Below, piece by piece: positions 54,426-63,274 of a DNA stretch of 64,000 nt. Position numbers and translations under genes: made by a program. Below the pieces are notes generated by a model. That model saw only the letters and a program-made list of their open reading frames with translations, was not told where the DNA came from and did not search any database. Origin of the DNA: Lysobacter helvus (GTDB lineage: Bacteria; Pseudomonadota; Gammaproteobacteria; Xanthomonadales; Xanthomonadaceae); contig NZ_AP024546.1 in NCBI RefSeq assembly GCF_018406645.1, positions 2,356,001 through 2,420,000 of the forward strand. Direction: 5' to 3'. Position 1 is the first letter of the stretch, and every line of letters starts with the position of its first letter.

Positions 54426-54675
54426 GGGTGAGTTGGTCCTTGTGATCGAGTTCGCCAGTAACCGTGCCCCTTCTCGTTCGTCAACTCGAAGGCTTAGTCG
54501 TTAGAACTTGGACGTAGTGTCGCCTCTGTACTTGTATGCCGAACGGGGTGCTAAAGGGCAGCCCGCTTGAAGTGGCTAAACGCAAGGGGTGGCCCGGAGT
54601 GGCCAGTGATCGAAAGGTGAGCTCACCGATGTGTTGCTGTGAGCAGTGTTCACTCCCGTCTCCTTTGGAAGCACA
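54426..54675. other. AT-richer right edge of the island, no gene found
   Basis: These 250 bp hold no convincing reading frame. Composition passes from the lower GC of the island back to the genome norm at about 54680. No tRNA end or flanking direct repeat that would mark an integration site was found by eye against 51960-52042. Confidence 0.4.
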
Positions 54676-55434
54676 ATGCCCCCCATGACCAAGCAACAAT
54701 CCCCCTGGATCGCCGGCATCAATGCCGTGGCGTCCGCCGTTGAACACGACGCCGAGAACGTCCGCGAGGTGCTCCTCGAGGCCGGCGCCAAGAATCCCCG
54801 GATTACCGAGATCGAGACCCAGGCGCGGCGCGTGGGGATCGAGGTGCGGCGCGTAGCGCAGAACGCGCTCGATGGGGTGGCCGGGGGGCTGCGCCACCAG
54901 GGGGCGGTCGCGCGGTATGCGGCGGCCAAGACCTGGGACGAGAACGAGCTGGAGGGGCTGGTCGAGGCGGCGGCGGGCAAGGCGCTCGTGCTCGTCCTCG
55001 ACGGGGTGCAGGATCCGCACAACCTCGGGGCGTGCCTGCGCAGTGCGGCGGCCGCGGCGGTGACGGCGGTGGTGATTCCGAAGGACAAGGCGGTGCAAGT
55101 CAACGCGACCGTGCGCAAGACATCGGCCGGTGCGGCGGACAACATTCCCGTCGTGCGCGTGACCAACCTGTCGCGGTGCCTGCGCGACCTGCAGCAGCAG
55201 GGCGTGTGGATCTACGGGCTGGCAGGCGATGCCGAGGCGTCGCTGTATGGGATCGATCTGAAGGGCAACGTCGCGCTGGTGCTCGGCGGCGAGGCCGATG
55301 GGCTGCGCCGCCTCACGCGCGAGAACTGCGACCAACTGGTGCGCATTCCGATGCCCGGTGAATTCGAAAGCCTCAATGTCTCGGTGGCGACGGGCGTGGC
55401 CCTGTTCGAAGCCGTGCGGCAGCGCCTCGCATGA
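54676..55434 (+). CDS. rlmB: 23S rRNA (guanosine-2'-O-)-methyltransferase, SpoU/TrmH family
   Basis: Protein of 252 residues from ATG 54676, with GGAAG 4 bp upstream; ATG 54685 is an alternative. A short RNA-binding N-domain (WIAGINAVASAVEHDAENV) precedes the knotted SPOUT domain with motifs LVLDGVQDPHNLGACLRSA, LGGEADGLRRLTRENCDQLVRIPM and FESLNVSVATGVALFEAVRQR. In E. coli RlmB modifies G2251 of 23S rRNA. The next gene overlaps its stop (ATGA). Confidence 0.93.
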   Translation: MPPMTKQQSPWIAGINAVASAVEHDAENVREVLLEAGAKNPRITEIETQARRVGIEVRRVAQNALDGVAGGLRHQGAVARYAAAKTWDENELEGLVEAAAGKALVLVLDGVQDPHNLGACLRSAAAAAVTAVVIPKDKAVQVNATVRKTSAGAADNIPVVRVTNLSRCLRDLQQQGVWIYGLAGDAEASLYGIDLKGNVALVLGGEADGLRRLTRENCDQLVRIPMPGEFESLNVSVATGVALFEAVRQRLA

Positions 55435-55682
55435 GCCTGCACTGGTACGACTTCGTGGGATTCGCGGGGACGCTGGCGATCCTGGTGGCGTTCTTCCTGC
55501 TGCAGGCGGGGAAGATGGATGGCAACGGGCGCGCGTACCAGCTGGTGAACATGTTTGGCGCGGCGGCGATCCTGGTCACGTTGCTGGGGAGTTTCAACGT
55601 GGCGGTGTTCGTGCTTGAAAGCGCATGGGTGCTGGTGAGTGGGTATGGATTGTGGCGGGGGCGAAAGGCGCGACCGGGCTGA
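55431..55682 (+). CDS. Small membrane protein, CBU_0592-like family
   Basis: Protein of 83 residues with three hydrophobic stretches: WYDFVGFAGTLAILVAFFLLQAG, YQLVNMFGAAAILVTLLGSF and VAVFVLESAWVLVSGYGLW. It resembles the small inner-membrane proteins annotated as the CBU_0592 family; function unknown. The ATG overlaps the rlmB stop, so it is translationally coupled. Confidence 0.75.
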   Translation: MSLHWYDFVGFAGTLAILVAFFLLQAGKMDGNGRAYQLVNMFGAAAILVTLLGSFNVAVFVLESAWVLVSGYGLWRGRKARPG

Positions 55683-55697
55683 AGAAGGGGCGGCACG

Positions 55698-56105
55698 ATG
55701 CATCGATGGCTGGCGCAAGGCGCTTTGACCAGCATGGCCTTCATGCTTGCCGCGCTCGCCGGATGTAGCACCACGCAGCAATACACCCGGGCCGTGCATG
55801 CACTCCACACCGAGGCGCCGCACCTGTGGTGCTGGACGTCGACTGCCAGCTTGTCGCCCACGTATCACGGTGCACGGTGCAGCGAATCGACGGACGCCGA
55901 CCTGGCCGAGGCGCAATGCATCAAGACACTCTCGGACGCGGCTACGCATCGACCCGGAGTGAATTCGGCGAAGCGGGATGTCGAATCGTGCATGCGCGAC
56001 GAGGGGTGGTCGCTCTTCCCCCTTGCGTTCTATCTCCAGACGCACGACACGCGGAATTGCCGCGTGCAGGACGATCCGCTGGTGTGGTGTCCGGACTGGG
56101 AGTAA
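55698..56105 (+). CDS. Hypothetical cysteine-containing lipoprotein
   Basis: Protein of 135 residues with a lipoprotein signal ending in lipobox LAGC (about Cys23) followed by STTQQYT. The mature part has about six further cysteines (LWCWTS, ARCSES, AQCIKT, ESCMRD, RNCRVQ, VWCPDW), which suggests disulfides. Not recognised. It starts 15 bp after the small membrane gene and is probably in the same transcript. Confidence 0.65.
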   Translation: MHRWLAQGALTSMAFMLAALAGCSTTQQYTRAVHALHTEAPHLWCWTSTASLSPTYHGARCSESTDADLAEAQCIKTLSDAATHRPGVNSAKRDVESCMRDEGWSLFPLAFYLQTHDTRNCRVQDDPLVWCPDWE

Positions 56106-56108
56106 TGC

Positions 56109-56528
56109 CTACAAAAACGGATTCGCCCGATGCCGCGTATCCCGCGGGATATCGATGTGCCGCGTCGCCAGGATCCGGTCCAGTCCCATCCGCATGTCGG
56201 TGAACGCCACGCGCACCGCGTCCTTCGACACCGCTTTCTCCGCACACGTGCCGGACATGGGCGAGGCGATGAACATGCCGTCCTTCCAGGGCAGCACGAT
56301 CAGCAGCGCGTAGTCGGATTCCACCGAGGTGTAGACGAAGCCGTGTTCGAGGTCGGCCATGTCCAGCTGGGCGGCCAGTTCGAGCACGGGCACGGCGAGT
56401 TCGTCGAGCACGCTGACGCCATCGACCGTGATGCGCAGCGACGCGGTGATGTTGAGGAAGCGCTCGGCCGCCGACCCCATGGGGCCGTCGAGGGTGAGGG
56501 GGCCGAGTTCGATGTTGATGCGATTCAT
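56109..56528 (-). CDS. Hypothetical protein, 139 residues
   Basis: Not recognised. It lacks a signal peptide or membrane segment; beta-rich start (INIELGPLTLDGPMG, LRITVDGVSVLDELAV), then ALLIVLPWKDGMFIASPM and a helical C-terminus. Codon use fits the genome and the start is the first ATG of the frame. It ends 3 bp from the convergent lipoprotein gene. Confidence 0.6.
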   Translation of the reverse strand: MNRINIELGPLTLDGPMGSAAERFLNITASLRITVDGVSVLDELAVPVLELAAQLDMADLEHGFVYTSVESDYALLIVLPWKDGMFIASPMSGTCAEKAVSKDAVRVAFTDMRMGLDRILATRHIDIPRDTRHRANPFL

Positions 56529-56760
56529 GCCGAAGGGGTCGGGGCGGCGCTTGAGTCTATGGCGGCGTGGACGAGCTTAGGCCTGCGGTCGTTAAGGATG
56601 CTTGCTGCGCGGGGCGGGATCGCGTCTATTACCAATTCAGAGTCGGGGCGCGCGAGGTTTCTGGAATGAATCGAATTTGCCGGCCTGTAGCGCTGGGTTC
56701 GCTCGCGGGGCTCTGCGCATGCAGGCAGACCGGCGCGAGGACAAAGTGGCGCCGCTTCGC

Positions 56761-57105
56761 ATGACGACTTGGCAGGATGTCGTTGGCATGGGATTCGCGC
56801 TCGTTTTCGTCAACGCGCTGGCGTGGACCTTGCTGTACCTCATGTCCCTGGGCCAGCTTTCCGCCGAGGTGCAGAAGCAGGATCCAGGGAAGTGGCGGGA
56901 GATCCGCGCAAACGGGGCGCTGGTCGAAACGCGGATGAAGACTGGATTTCGCGTGTTGCGCATGTACCTCGGCGATCCCTCGGGGTTGTCGCTGCGCGGT
57001 CGGGCTGGCGAGGTTGCGGCGATTGCGCGCTTTCGCCTCACCGTGGGCGTCATGTCGATGTGCGCCCTTTTCATCGCGATGGGCGTGCTGGCTTCGATCG
57101 ATTAG
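56761..57105 (+). CDS. Hypothetical small membrane protein
   Basis: About 114 residues from ATG 56761 (ATG 56719 possible). Two hydrophobic helices flank a short soluble loop: [24 protein letters not shown] near the start and [20 protein letters not shown] at the end. Not recognised. Its stop overlaps the convergent RNase T stop by four bases. The preceding 56529-56760 shows no supported gene. Confidence 0.5.
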   Translation: MTTWQDVVGMGFALVFVNALAWTLLYLMSLGQLSAEVQKQDPGKWREIRANGALVETRMKTGFRVLRMYLGDPSGLSLRGRAGEVAAIARFRLTVGVMSMCALFIAMGVLASID

Positions 57106-57764
57106 CCAGGCGGCGCGATCTCGGACCACCGATTCGCCACCGCACAAAACAACGCCGCCGTCTTCTCCGCGTCGTACACCGCGGAATGCGCTTCCTCGCC
57201 GTTCCACTCGATGCCCGCCGCCTGCACCGCACGCGCCAGCACGGTTTGCCCGAACGCCACGCCACCCAGCGATACCGTGTCGAACACGCTGAAGGGGTGG
57301 AACGGGTTGCGCTTGTGCTGCACGCGTGCGACGGCGGCGTTGAGGAAATTCAAATCGAAATGCGCGTTGTGGCCGACGAGGATCGCGCGCTGGCAGTGGT
57401 GTTTCTTGACCGCGGCGCGCACGGCAGCGAACACGTGGTCCAGGCCTTCCTTTTCTTCCTTCGCGAAACGGAAGGGGTGGTCCAGGCGGATGCCGGTGAT
57501 CTCGAGGGACTTGGGGTCGATTTCGAGGCCGGGCGCGGGATGGAAGTGCGCGCTGCTGACTTCGCCGGGGATGTACCGGCCCTGGTCGTCGAGGTCGATC
57601 GGGATCGCGGCCATTTCCAGCAGCGCGTGCTTCTGCCAGTCGAAGCCGCCGGTTTCCACGTCGACGATGACGGGGAGGTAGCCGCGGAAGCGGTCGGCCA
57701 TGCGGCGGAACGCGGGGGGCGCGGCGTCGGGGGCGGGGAGGGGCGGGGATTCGGACTGCGTCAT
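57102..57764 (-). CDS. rnt: Ribonuclease T
   Basis: DEDDh 3'-5' exonuclease of 220 residues from ATG 57764. Motif I is [23 protein letters not shown], motif [14 protein letters not shown], motif [14 protein letters not shown] with the catalytic histidine. RNase T trims the 3' ends of tRNA and other stable RNAs. A longer open frame upstream has no coding character. It is separated from the phoU end by about 100 bp containing a GC-rich palindrome. Confidence 0.92.
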   Translation of the reverse strand: MTQSESPPLPAPDAAPPAFRRMADRFRGYLPVIVDVETGGFDWQKHALLEMAAIPIDLDDQGRYIPGEVSSAHFHPAPGLEIDPKSLEITGIRLDHPFRFAKEEKEGLDHVFAAVRAAVKKHHCQRAILVGHNAHFDLNFLNAAVARVQHKRNPFHPFSVFDTVSLGGVAFGQTVLARAVQAAGIEWNGEEAHSAVYDAEKTAALFCAVANRWSEIAPPG

Positions 57765-57832
57765 GGGGCGCAGGGTACCGGAACGCGTTGCTGGCCTCGG
57801 GGTTCGACGCGATCGGAGCGTCCCCATTCCAG

Positions 57833-57853
57833 CCTCCCCCCGGTGGGGGGAGG
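57833..57853. repeat. GC-rich palindrome between phoU and rnt
   Basis: Arms CCTCCCCCC and GGGGGGAGG with a 3-base loop, no T-run. It resembles the palindrome inside the debranching-enzyme gene (39293-39318) and is probably a member of the same short repeat family. It may stabilise or end the phoU transcript. Confidence 0.55.
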
Positions 57854-57862
57854 GGCAACAAC

Positions 57863-58561
57863 TCAGGCGCTGTTGGTGGCGTCGCGCTTTTCGCGCGGCG
57901 GCAGCTGCTCTTCGCCGTGCACGAGGAACCACACGTTCTCCGCGATGTTGGTCGCGTGGTCGCCGATGCGTTCCAGGTTCTTCGCCATGAACAGCAGGTG
58001 CGTGCACGGGGTGATCGCGCGCGCGTCTTCCATCATGTAGGTCAGCAGTTCGCGGAACAGGCCGGTGTAGAGCGTGTCCAGTTCGGCGTCGCGGTTGCGC
58101 ACGCGCTGGGCGGCGTCGGCGTCCAGGTCGCGGTACGCGTCCAGCACGTCGCGCACCTGCTGCGCGGCCAGGCGGCCCAGCGCATCCAGGCCACGCGTAT
58201 GCGGCAGCGGGGGCGAGAGGTTCAGGGCGGTCGAACGCTTGGCGACGTTGGCGGCGTAGTCGCCGATGCGTTCGATGTCGGCGCTCACCTTCAGCGCGGC
58301 CAGGATGATGCGCAGGTCGCGGGCCATCGGGCCGCGCAACGCCAGGCGCATCACGTCGTGGTCGATCGCGCGTTCGATGGCGTCGATGGCTTCGTCGTTG
58401 GCGACGATGCGTTCGGCGGCCTTGTCGTCGCGGCGTTCCACCACGTCCAGCGCGGCATCCAGCTGCGCGGCGGCCATGTGGCCCATGCGCAGGATTTCCT
58501 CGAGCAGGCGGCGCTGTTCGTCGTCGTAACTCTTCACGATATGGTCGTGCATCTGATTCAT
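57863..58561 (-). CDS. phoU: Phosphate-signalling protein PhoU
   Basis: Protein of 232 residues made of two similar three-helix bundles. The paired metal-site motifs [13 protein letters not shown] and [13 protein letters not shown] are both present. It links PstSCAB to the PhoR kinase and damps phosphate uptake. The ATG follows AAGAAGGG. It is the last gene of the pst operon, 129 bp after pstB, with two hairpins in that gap. Confidence 0.94.
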   Translation of the reverse strand: MNQMHDHIVKSYDDEQRRLLEEILRMGHMAAAQLDAALDVVERRDDKAAERIVANDEAIDAIERAIDHDVMRLALRGPMARDLRIILAALKVSADIERIGDYAANVAKRSTALNLSPPLPHTRGLDALGRLAAQQVRDVLDAYRDLDADAAQRVRNRDAELDTLYTGLFRELLTYMMEDARAITPCTHLLFMAKNLERIGDHATNIAENVWFLVHGEEQLPPREKRDATNSA

Positions 58562-58628
58562 TACCCTTCTTCTCGATGAGGTCGCCGCTGCCGTCCATGG
58601 CGCAACATTCGTGCTTCGGATCGTCCGG

Positions 58629-58678
58629 CCCGGCCATCCATGGCCGGGCGTTCGGCAAGCCGCGCGGCAGTGCCGCGC
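58629..58678. repeat. Two tandem palindromes between pstB and phoU
   Basis: CCCGGCCAT/ATGGCCGGG (58629-58648, 2-base spacer) and GCGCGGCA/TGCCGCGC (58662-58678, 1-base spacer) are perfect inverted repeats in the 129-bp gap. Without T-runs they are more likely RNA-processing or stabilising hairpins, or short repeats, than terminators. Confidence 0.5.
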
Positions 58679-58690
58679 AAGCGGCTTACC

Positions 58691-59479
58691 TCACCCAAAC
58701 CGCCCCGTAATGTAGTCCTCGGTCTGCTGCTTCGAGGGATTGGAAAAGATCGTCGCCGTCTCGCCGTGCTCGACCATGTCGCCCAGGTACATGAAGGCGG
58801 TGTAGTCCGACACGCGCGCGGCCTGCTGCATGTTGTGCGTCACAATCATGATCGTGTACGTCTGCTTGAGGTCTTCCACCAGCTGCTCGATGCGGCTGGT
58901 GGAAATGGGATCGAGCGCGGAGGTCGGTTCGTCCAGCAGCAGCACGTCGGGGCGCAGGGCCACGGCGCGCGCGATGCACAGGCGCTGCTGCTGTCCGCCG
59001 GACAGGCCCAGCGCGCTCTGCTTCATCTTGTCCTTCACCTCGTCCCACAACGCGGCCTGGCGCAGCGCTTCTTCCACGCGCGCGTCCATCTCGGCCTTCG
59101 ACAGGCGTTCGTGGTGGCGGATGCCGTAGGCGACGTTCTCGTAGATCGTCATCGGGAAGGGCACCGGCTTCTGGAACACCATGCCCACCTTGCTGCGCAG
59201 GCGGTTGAGCGGGTACTTCGGATCCAGTACGTCCTCGCCGTCCAGCAGCACCTGGCCGCTGGCCACTTGCTTCGGGTACAGCGCGTAGATGCGGTTGAAG
59301 ATGCGCAGCAGCGTGGACTTCCCGCAGCCCGAGGGGCCGATCAGCGCGGTGACGCGCTTCTCCGGGATGTCCATGTTGATGTTGCGCACGGCGTGGAAAT
59401 CGCCGTAGTGGAAGTTGAGCCCGCGGGCGGCGAGTTTCATGGGGGCCTGCACGGTTTCGAGTCGGGTCATCATGTTCAT
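58691..59479 (-). CDS. pstB: Phosphate ABC transporter ATP-binding protein
   Basis: Protein of 262 residues. Walker [11 protein letters not shown]-loop [18 protein letters not shown], signature [14 protein letters not shown] and Walker [14 protein letters not shown] are all present. It energises PstCA. The ATG at 59479 overlaps the pstA stop (ATGA). A longer reading upstream runs through pstA out of frame. Confidence 0.95.
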   Translation of the reverse strand: MNMMTRLETVQAPMKLAARGLNFHYGDFHAVRNINMDIPEKRVTALIGPSGCGKSTLLRIFNRIYALYPKQVASGQVLLDGEDVLDPKYPLNRLRSKVGMVFQKPVPFPMTIYENVAYGIRHHERLSKAEMDARVEEALRQAALWDEVKDKMKQSALGLSGGQQQRLCIARAVALRPDVLLLDEPTSALDPISTSRIEQLVEDLKQTYTIMIVTHNMQQAARVSDYTAFMYLGDMVEHGETATIFSNPSKQQTEDYITGRFG

Positions 59480-60345
59480 TCGTGGACGATGCGCGAGCGC
59501 GACACGACCGCGCGGGCGATGATCGCCACGAGCAGCACGAACGCGGTGAGGACGAAGGCGCCGGCCCAGGCGAGCGTGTGCCACTGCTCGAAGGGGCTCA
59601 TCGCGTACTGGAAGATCACCACCGGCACGTTCGCCATCGGCTGCGACAGGTCGGTGGTCCAGTACTGGTTGTTGAGCGCGGTGAAGAGCAGCGGGGCGGT
59701 TTCGCCGGTGATGCGTGCCAGCGCCAGCAGGATGCCGGTGACGATGCCCGGCAGCGAGGCGCGATAGAGCACCTGCACGGTCACCTTCCACTGCGGCACG
59801 CCGAGCGACAGCGCGGCTTCGCGCATCTGCGCGGGCACCAGGCGCAGCATTTCATCGGTGGTGCGCACGACGACCGGCAGCACGATGAAGGCCAGCGCGA
59901 TCGCACCGGCCAGCGCGGAGAAGTGCCCCATCGGCGCGACGACCAGCGTGTACACGAACAGGCCCAGCACGATCGACGGTGCGGACAACAGGATGTCGTT
60001 GACGAAGCGGATGGTCTCGGCCAGGCGCGAACTCCAGCGCGTGCCGCCGTATTCGGCGAGGTACGTGCCGGCCAGCACGCCGATCGGTGCACCGAACAGC
60101 ACGCCCAGCAGGCTCATCACCACGCTGCCGAAGATCGCGTTGAGCAGGCCGCCCTTTTCGCCGGGCGGCGGGGTCATCTGCGTGAACAGCGTGATGTCCA
60201 GCGACGCCAGGCCCATGCGCAGAGTAGTCCACACGATCCACGCCAGCCAGAACAGGCCGAAGAGTGTGGCCGCCGTGGCCAGCACCTGCGCCACGCCGTT
60301 CTTGAAGCGGCGCACGCGATACAGCGTGGTCATCGACGCGGCCAT
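59476..60345 (-). CDS. pstA: Phosphate ABC transporter permease PstA
   Basis: Inner-membrane protein of 289 residues with about six helices and the permease loop [45 protein letters not shown]. It forms the channel with PstC. The start overlaps the pstC stop by one base. Confidence 0.95.
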   Translation of the reverse strand: MAASMTTLYRVRRFKNGVAQVLATAATLFGLFWLAWIVWTTLRMGLASLDITLFTQMTPPPGEKGGLLNAIFGSVVMSLLGVLFGAPIGVLAGTYLAEYGGTRWSSRLAETIRFVNDILLSAPSIVLGLFVYTLVVAPMGHFSALAGAIALAFIVLPVVVRTTDEMLRLVPAQMREAALSLGVPQWKVTVQVLYRASLPGIVTGILLALARITGETAPLLFTALNNQYWTTDLSQPMANVPVVIFQYAMSPFEQWHTLAWAGAFVLTAFVLLVAIIARAVVSRSRIVHE

Positions 60346-61316
60346 CAGGTGCCCTCCCGCTTCTTCAGCTGGCGCAGCATCAGGCGCGCCACGGTCAGCA
60401 CGACGAAGGTCACCAGGAACAACACGAAGCCCAGTGCGATCAGCGAGGAGCGATACATTTCCGAATCGGCTTCGGAGAACTCGTTGGCGATCGTGGCCGC
60501 GATGGAGTTGCCGGGCATCAGCAGCGACGTGGTGAGTTCATGCGCGTTGCCGAGCACGAAGGTCACCGCCATCGTTTCGCCGAGCGCGCGGCCCAGGCCG
60601 AGGAAGATGCCGCCGATCACGGCCGAGCGCGTGTAGGGCAGCACGACGTCCCACACCACTTCCCAGCGCGTGGAGCCCAGCGCGTACGCGGATTCCTTCA
60701 AGCGGCCCGGCACGGTGAGGAACACCTCGCGCATCACCGAGGCGATGAAGGGAATGACCATCACCGACAGCACCAGGCCCGCGGTGCCCATGCCCAGGCC
60801 GATCGGCGGGCCGGCGAAGAAGCGGCCGACGAAGGGCCAGGTGCCCATGTGTTCGTCGACCCACGGATACACGTGTTCGGACAGCACCGGCACGAGCACG
60901 AACAGGCCCCACATGCCGTAGATGATCGAGGGGATGCCGGCGAGCAGTTCGATCGCGGCGCCCACCGGGCCGCGCAGCCACTTGGGCGCGACTTCGGTGA
61001 GGAACATCGCGATGCCGAAGCTCACCGGCACGGCGATGAGCATGGCGATGAAGGCGGTGACCAGCGTGCCGTAGATCGGGACCAGCGCGCCGAACTGCTG
61101 GTTGACCGGATCCCACGCATCGGTCCACAGGAACTTGAAGCCGAACGTTTCGAACGCGAGGCGGCCGCCCCACAGCATCGACAGCGCAGCGGCGACCAGC
61201 GACACCAGCACGAACACGCCGGCGATGCCCACCAGCCACTTGAAGCTGCGGTCGGCGCGGCCGTCGCGGCTGCTGCGGGTGTCGAGGGCCTCGATGTCGA
61301 GGGGGATGGCACTCAT
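60345..61316 (-). CDS. pstC: Phosphate ABC transporter permease PstC
   Basis: Inner-membrane protein of 323 residues from ATG 61316; the frame continues upstream to 61376 without support. About six helices, with the permease motif ESAYALGSTRWEVVWDVVLPYTRSAVIGGIFLGLGRALGETMAVTFVLGN. It lies 171 bp after pstS, beyond an intrinsic terminator, so its level relative to PstS is probably set by readthrough. Confidence 0.94.
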   Translation of the reverse strand: MSAIPLDIEALDTRSSRDGRADRSFKWLVGIAGVFVLVSLVAAALSMLWGGRLAFETFGFKFLWTDAWDPVNQQFGALVPIYGTLVTAFIAMLIAVPVSFGIAMFLTEVAPKWLRGPVGAAIELLAGIPSIIYGMWGLFVLVPVLSEHVYPWVDEHMGTWPFVGRFFAGPPIGLGMGTAGLVLSVMVIPFIASVMREVFLTVPGRLKESAYALGSTRWEVVWDVVLPYTRSAVIGGIFLGLGRALGETMAVTFVLGNAHELTTSLLMPGNSIAATIANEFSEADSEMYRSSLIALGFVLFLVTFVVLTVARLMLRQLKKREGT

Positions 61317-61412
61317 TCGGCGGTCGTCGTCGGTTCGTGGGCGGGGCGTGCGTAGCGTGTGGCGGTTCGATGACACCCGGATGACACGCGGGCCGGATAA
61401 AAGCGTGGGCCG

Positions 61413-61439
61413 AAAAAAACGCGGGCCGAAGCCCGCGTT
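61413..61439 (-). terminator. Intrinsic terminator between pstS and pstC
   Basis: On the minus strand, stem AACGCGGGC/GCCCGCGTT with loop TTCG is followed by T's. It lies about 48 bp after the pstS stop and before pstC, so it should make PstS more abundant than the permease genes. Confidence 0.88.
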
Positions 61440-61487
61440 GGGAAGGTGCAGCGACGTGGGGGGTCGTCGTGCAGGGGGAGCGTGCGA

Positions 61488-62519
61488 TCAGTACTTCAGG
61501 TTCTGTGCCCAGTAGCCTTCGATCTGCTGGACGAGGGCGTCCGGCAGCGGCACGTAGTCGAGGTTCTTCGCGGCGGCGTCGCCGTTGGCGTACGCCCATG
61601 TGAAGAAGTCCTTGGCGTTCTTGGCGCCGGCGGCGTTCTTCGGCTGCTTGTACATCAGGATGAAATTGGTCGCGGTGATCGGCCAGGACTTCTCGCCCGG
61701 GGCGTTGGTCATCACCAGGTAGAAGTCCTTCGCGTTCTTCCAGTCGGCGCTGGCGGCGGCGGCCTGGAAGCTGTCGTCGGACGGCACGATGAAGTTGCCG
61801 GCGGCGTTCTTCATGCGCGTGTAGGTCATCTTGTTCTGCAGCGCGTAGGACATCTCGACGTAGCCGATGCCGCCGGCGATCTGCTTGACGTAAGCAGCCA
61901 CGCCTTCGTTGCCTTTGCCGCCGATGCCGGTCGGCCACTTCACGGCCGTGCCTTCGCCCACCTTGGTCTTCCATTCCGGGCTGACCTTGCCCAGGTAGTT
62001 GACGAAGTTGAACGTGGTGCCCGAGCCGTCGGCGCGGTGCAGGACGGTGATCTTCTTCGCCGGCAGCTGCAGGCCGCTGTTGAGTTCGACGATGCGCGGG
62101 TCGTTCCACATCGTGACCTTGCCGAGGAAGATGTCGGCCAGCAGCGGGCCGTCGAGCTTCATCGCACCGGCCTGGATGCCGGGGACGTTGACGACCGGCA
62201 CGACGCCGCCGATCACCGACGGGAACTGCGCGAGGCCGAATTTGGCGAGCTCTTCCGGCTTCATCGGCGCGTCGGACGAACCGAAATCAACGGTGCCGGC
62301 CTTGATCTGCGCGATGCCGCCGCCGGAGCCGATGGACTGGTAGTTCACCTTCTTGCTGGTGGCCGCGGCGTAGTCGGAGGACCACTTCGACATGATCGGG
62401 TAGACGAACGAAGCGCCCGCGCCGGTGACGTCGGCGGCACTGGCGGCAGACGCGAACCCACCGGCCAGGACGAGCGCCAGGGTGAGCGTGGTGGTGCGAA
62501 GCGACTGGAACTTGGACAC
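61488..62519 (-). CDS. pstS: Periplasmic phosphate-binding protein PstS
   Basis: Protein of 343 residues from GTG 62519, chosen because GAGGAG lies 8 bp upstream and the signal peptide follows directly (LTLALVLAGGFASAASAA). The mature start DVTGAGASFVYPIMSKWSSDY, then QSIGSGGGIAQIKAGTVDFGSSDAPM and HRADGSGTTFNFVNYL hold the phosphate ligands. It delivers phosphate to PstCAB. A tandem Pho-box array lies 45-84 bp upstream. Confidence 0.94.
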   Translation of the reverse strand: MSKFQSLRTTTLTLALVLAGGFASAASAADVTGAGASFVYPIMSKWSSDYAAATSKKVNYQSIGSGGGIAQIKAGTVDFGSSDAPMKPEELAKFGLAQFPSVIGGVVPVVNVPGIQAGAMKLDGPLLADIFLGKVTMWNDPRIVELNSGLQLPAKKITVLHRADGSGTTFNFVNYLGKVSPEWKTKVGEGTAVKWPTGIGGKGNEGVAAYVKQIAGGIGYVEMSYALQNKMTYTRMKNAAGNFIVPSDDSFQAAAASADWKNAKDFYLVMTNAPGEKSWPITATNFILMYKQPKNAAGAKNAKDFFTWAYANGDAAAKNLDYVPLPDALVQQIEGYWAQNLKY

Positions 62520-62563
62520 GGGCGCAACTCCTCGAGTGGATGCGCGCATTCCATAACCATCCG

Positions 62564-62603
62564 ATGACAGTGCGATGTTGGCGATATGACAGGCGCGTGA
62601 CAT
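62564..62603 (-). promoter_or_regulatory. Tandem Pho-box array upstream of pstS
   Basis: On the minus strand the 7-mers ATGTCAC, CTGTCAT, CCAACAT and CTGTCAT recur every 11 bp, with 4-bp spacers GCGC, ATCG and CGCA. The PhoB consensus is two CTGTCAT repeats 11 bp apart, so this fits two overlapping dimer sites. Phosphate starvation through PhoBR should induce the operon. Confidence 0.85.
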
Positions 62604-62642
62604 CCGGCGGGCGGGTCAGGCTTCTTGTGCGGATTCAGGTTT

Positions 62643-62675
62643 GCGTCGTCCCCGCGGAAGCGGGGACACCCATTG
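62643..62675. repeat. REP-type palindrome downstream of the pstS promoter
   Basis: Arms GTCCCCGC (62648-62655) and GCGGGGAC (62660-62667) around GGAA, in the context CGTC...ACCCA. It is the same family as 45075-45106 in the opposite orientation. Confidence 0.7.
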
Positions 62676-62694
62676 GGGGCGCTCCGCCACGCCC

Positions 62695-62749
62695 CGTCGC
62701 ACAGTCTTTTCTGCCGCAAGAGCAACGCGGCAGAAAAGACTGTGCGACG
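62695..62749. repeat. Perfect 23-bp inverted repeat with 9-base loop
   Basis: The arms 62695-62717 and 62727-62749 are exact reverse complements (core CAGTCTTTTCTGCCGC), joined by AAGAGCAAC. It is intergenic, and there is no T-run after the stem. It could be a short mobile palindrome, the remnant of an inverted insertion, or a structured RNA. Confidence 0.8.
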
Positions 62750-62969
62750 TGACGCGTCGGATCTCGTCGCCGTTTTGTTCGCGCTAACACGCTTGCGTAG
62801 ACCCGCGCACCGAATCGGAGGGTCGCTGGCGAACACATCTTCTCCGGATGGACGGCGCGCCGCCCACCTCGAGCCCTCGCATCTGAAATGCCTCACTGCT
62901 CTCTGGCAGGCGGGGCGCCTGTCCAAGTCTGTGCCTTCCACACATTAGGAAGGAAAGCGGTCGCGCCGT
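62750..62969. other. Intergenic stretch with no recognised feature
   Basis: Between the 23-bp inverted repeat and repeat copy B. The open frames here have no convincing start or coding character. Composition is slightly less GC-rich than genes around it. Confidence 0.4.
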
Positions 62970-63185
62970 GCTCTTGATTGTCGCGAAAGAATTGATTGGG
63001 TTGTGCGTGCGTTACCACGCACGCCAGCGACCCTTGGAAAAGGTCGGCCCCTTGATCGAAAAGGCTCGAATGGTGATGCCCCAGCCCGTGGTGGGGTGAG
63101 AATTTTCGCCGCCACGTCGGCGAGAAATTCTTACCACGCCGCGGGTTCGGGCGACGCGGTCTTCACCCCAGGCGGGCTTCTGCAG
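62970..63185. repeat. Dispersed 215-bp intergenic repeat, copy B
   Basis: Near-identical counterpart of 28815-29029 in the same orientation. It keeps the ACGCAC hairpin (8-bp stem here) and the long hairpin at 63085-63145, which has one wobble and one mismatch relative to copy A. As with copy A, it lies just past the terminator of a minus-strand outer-membrane protein gene. Confidence 0.85.
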
Positions 63186-63222
63186 CGCACCCAAAACCCC
63201 TGCTTTCCCACGAGCGCAAAAC

Positions 63223-63252
63223 AAAAAAAAGCGCGGCCGAAGCCGCGCTTTT
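63223..63252 (-). terminator. Terminator of the porin gene, possibly bidirectional
   Basis: Stem GCGCGGC/GCCGCGC with loop TTCG is flanked by eight A on one side and four T on the other (plus strand). On the minus strand the stem is followed by eight T, about 22 bp after the porin stop. Confidence 0.88.
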
Positions 63253-63274
63253 CCCGACCCTATGGGGGAGTCGA

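Noticed and set aside
51950-54680. Direct repeats or a tRNA end marking integration of the AT-rich island
   Set aside because: None was found by eye at either edge; no integrase is present.
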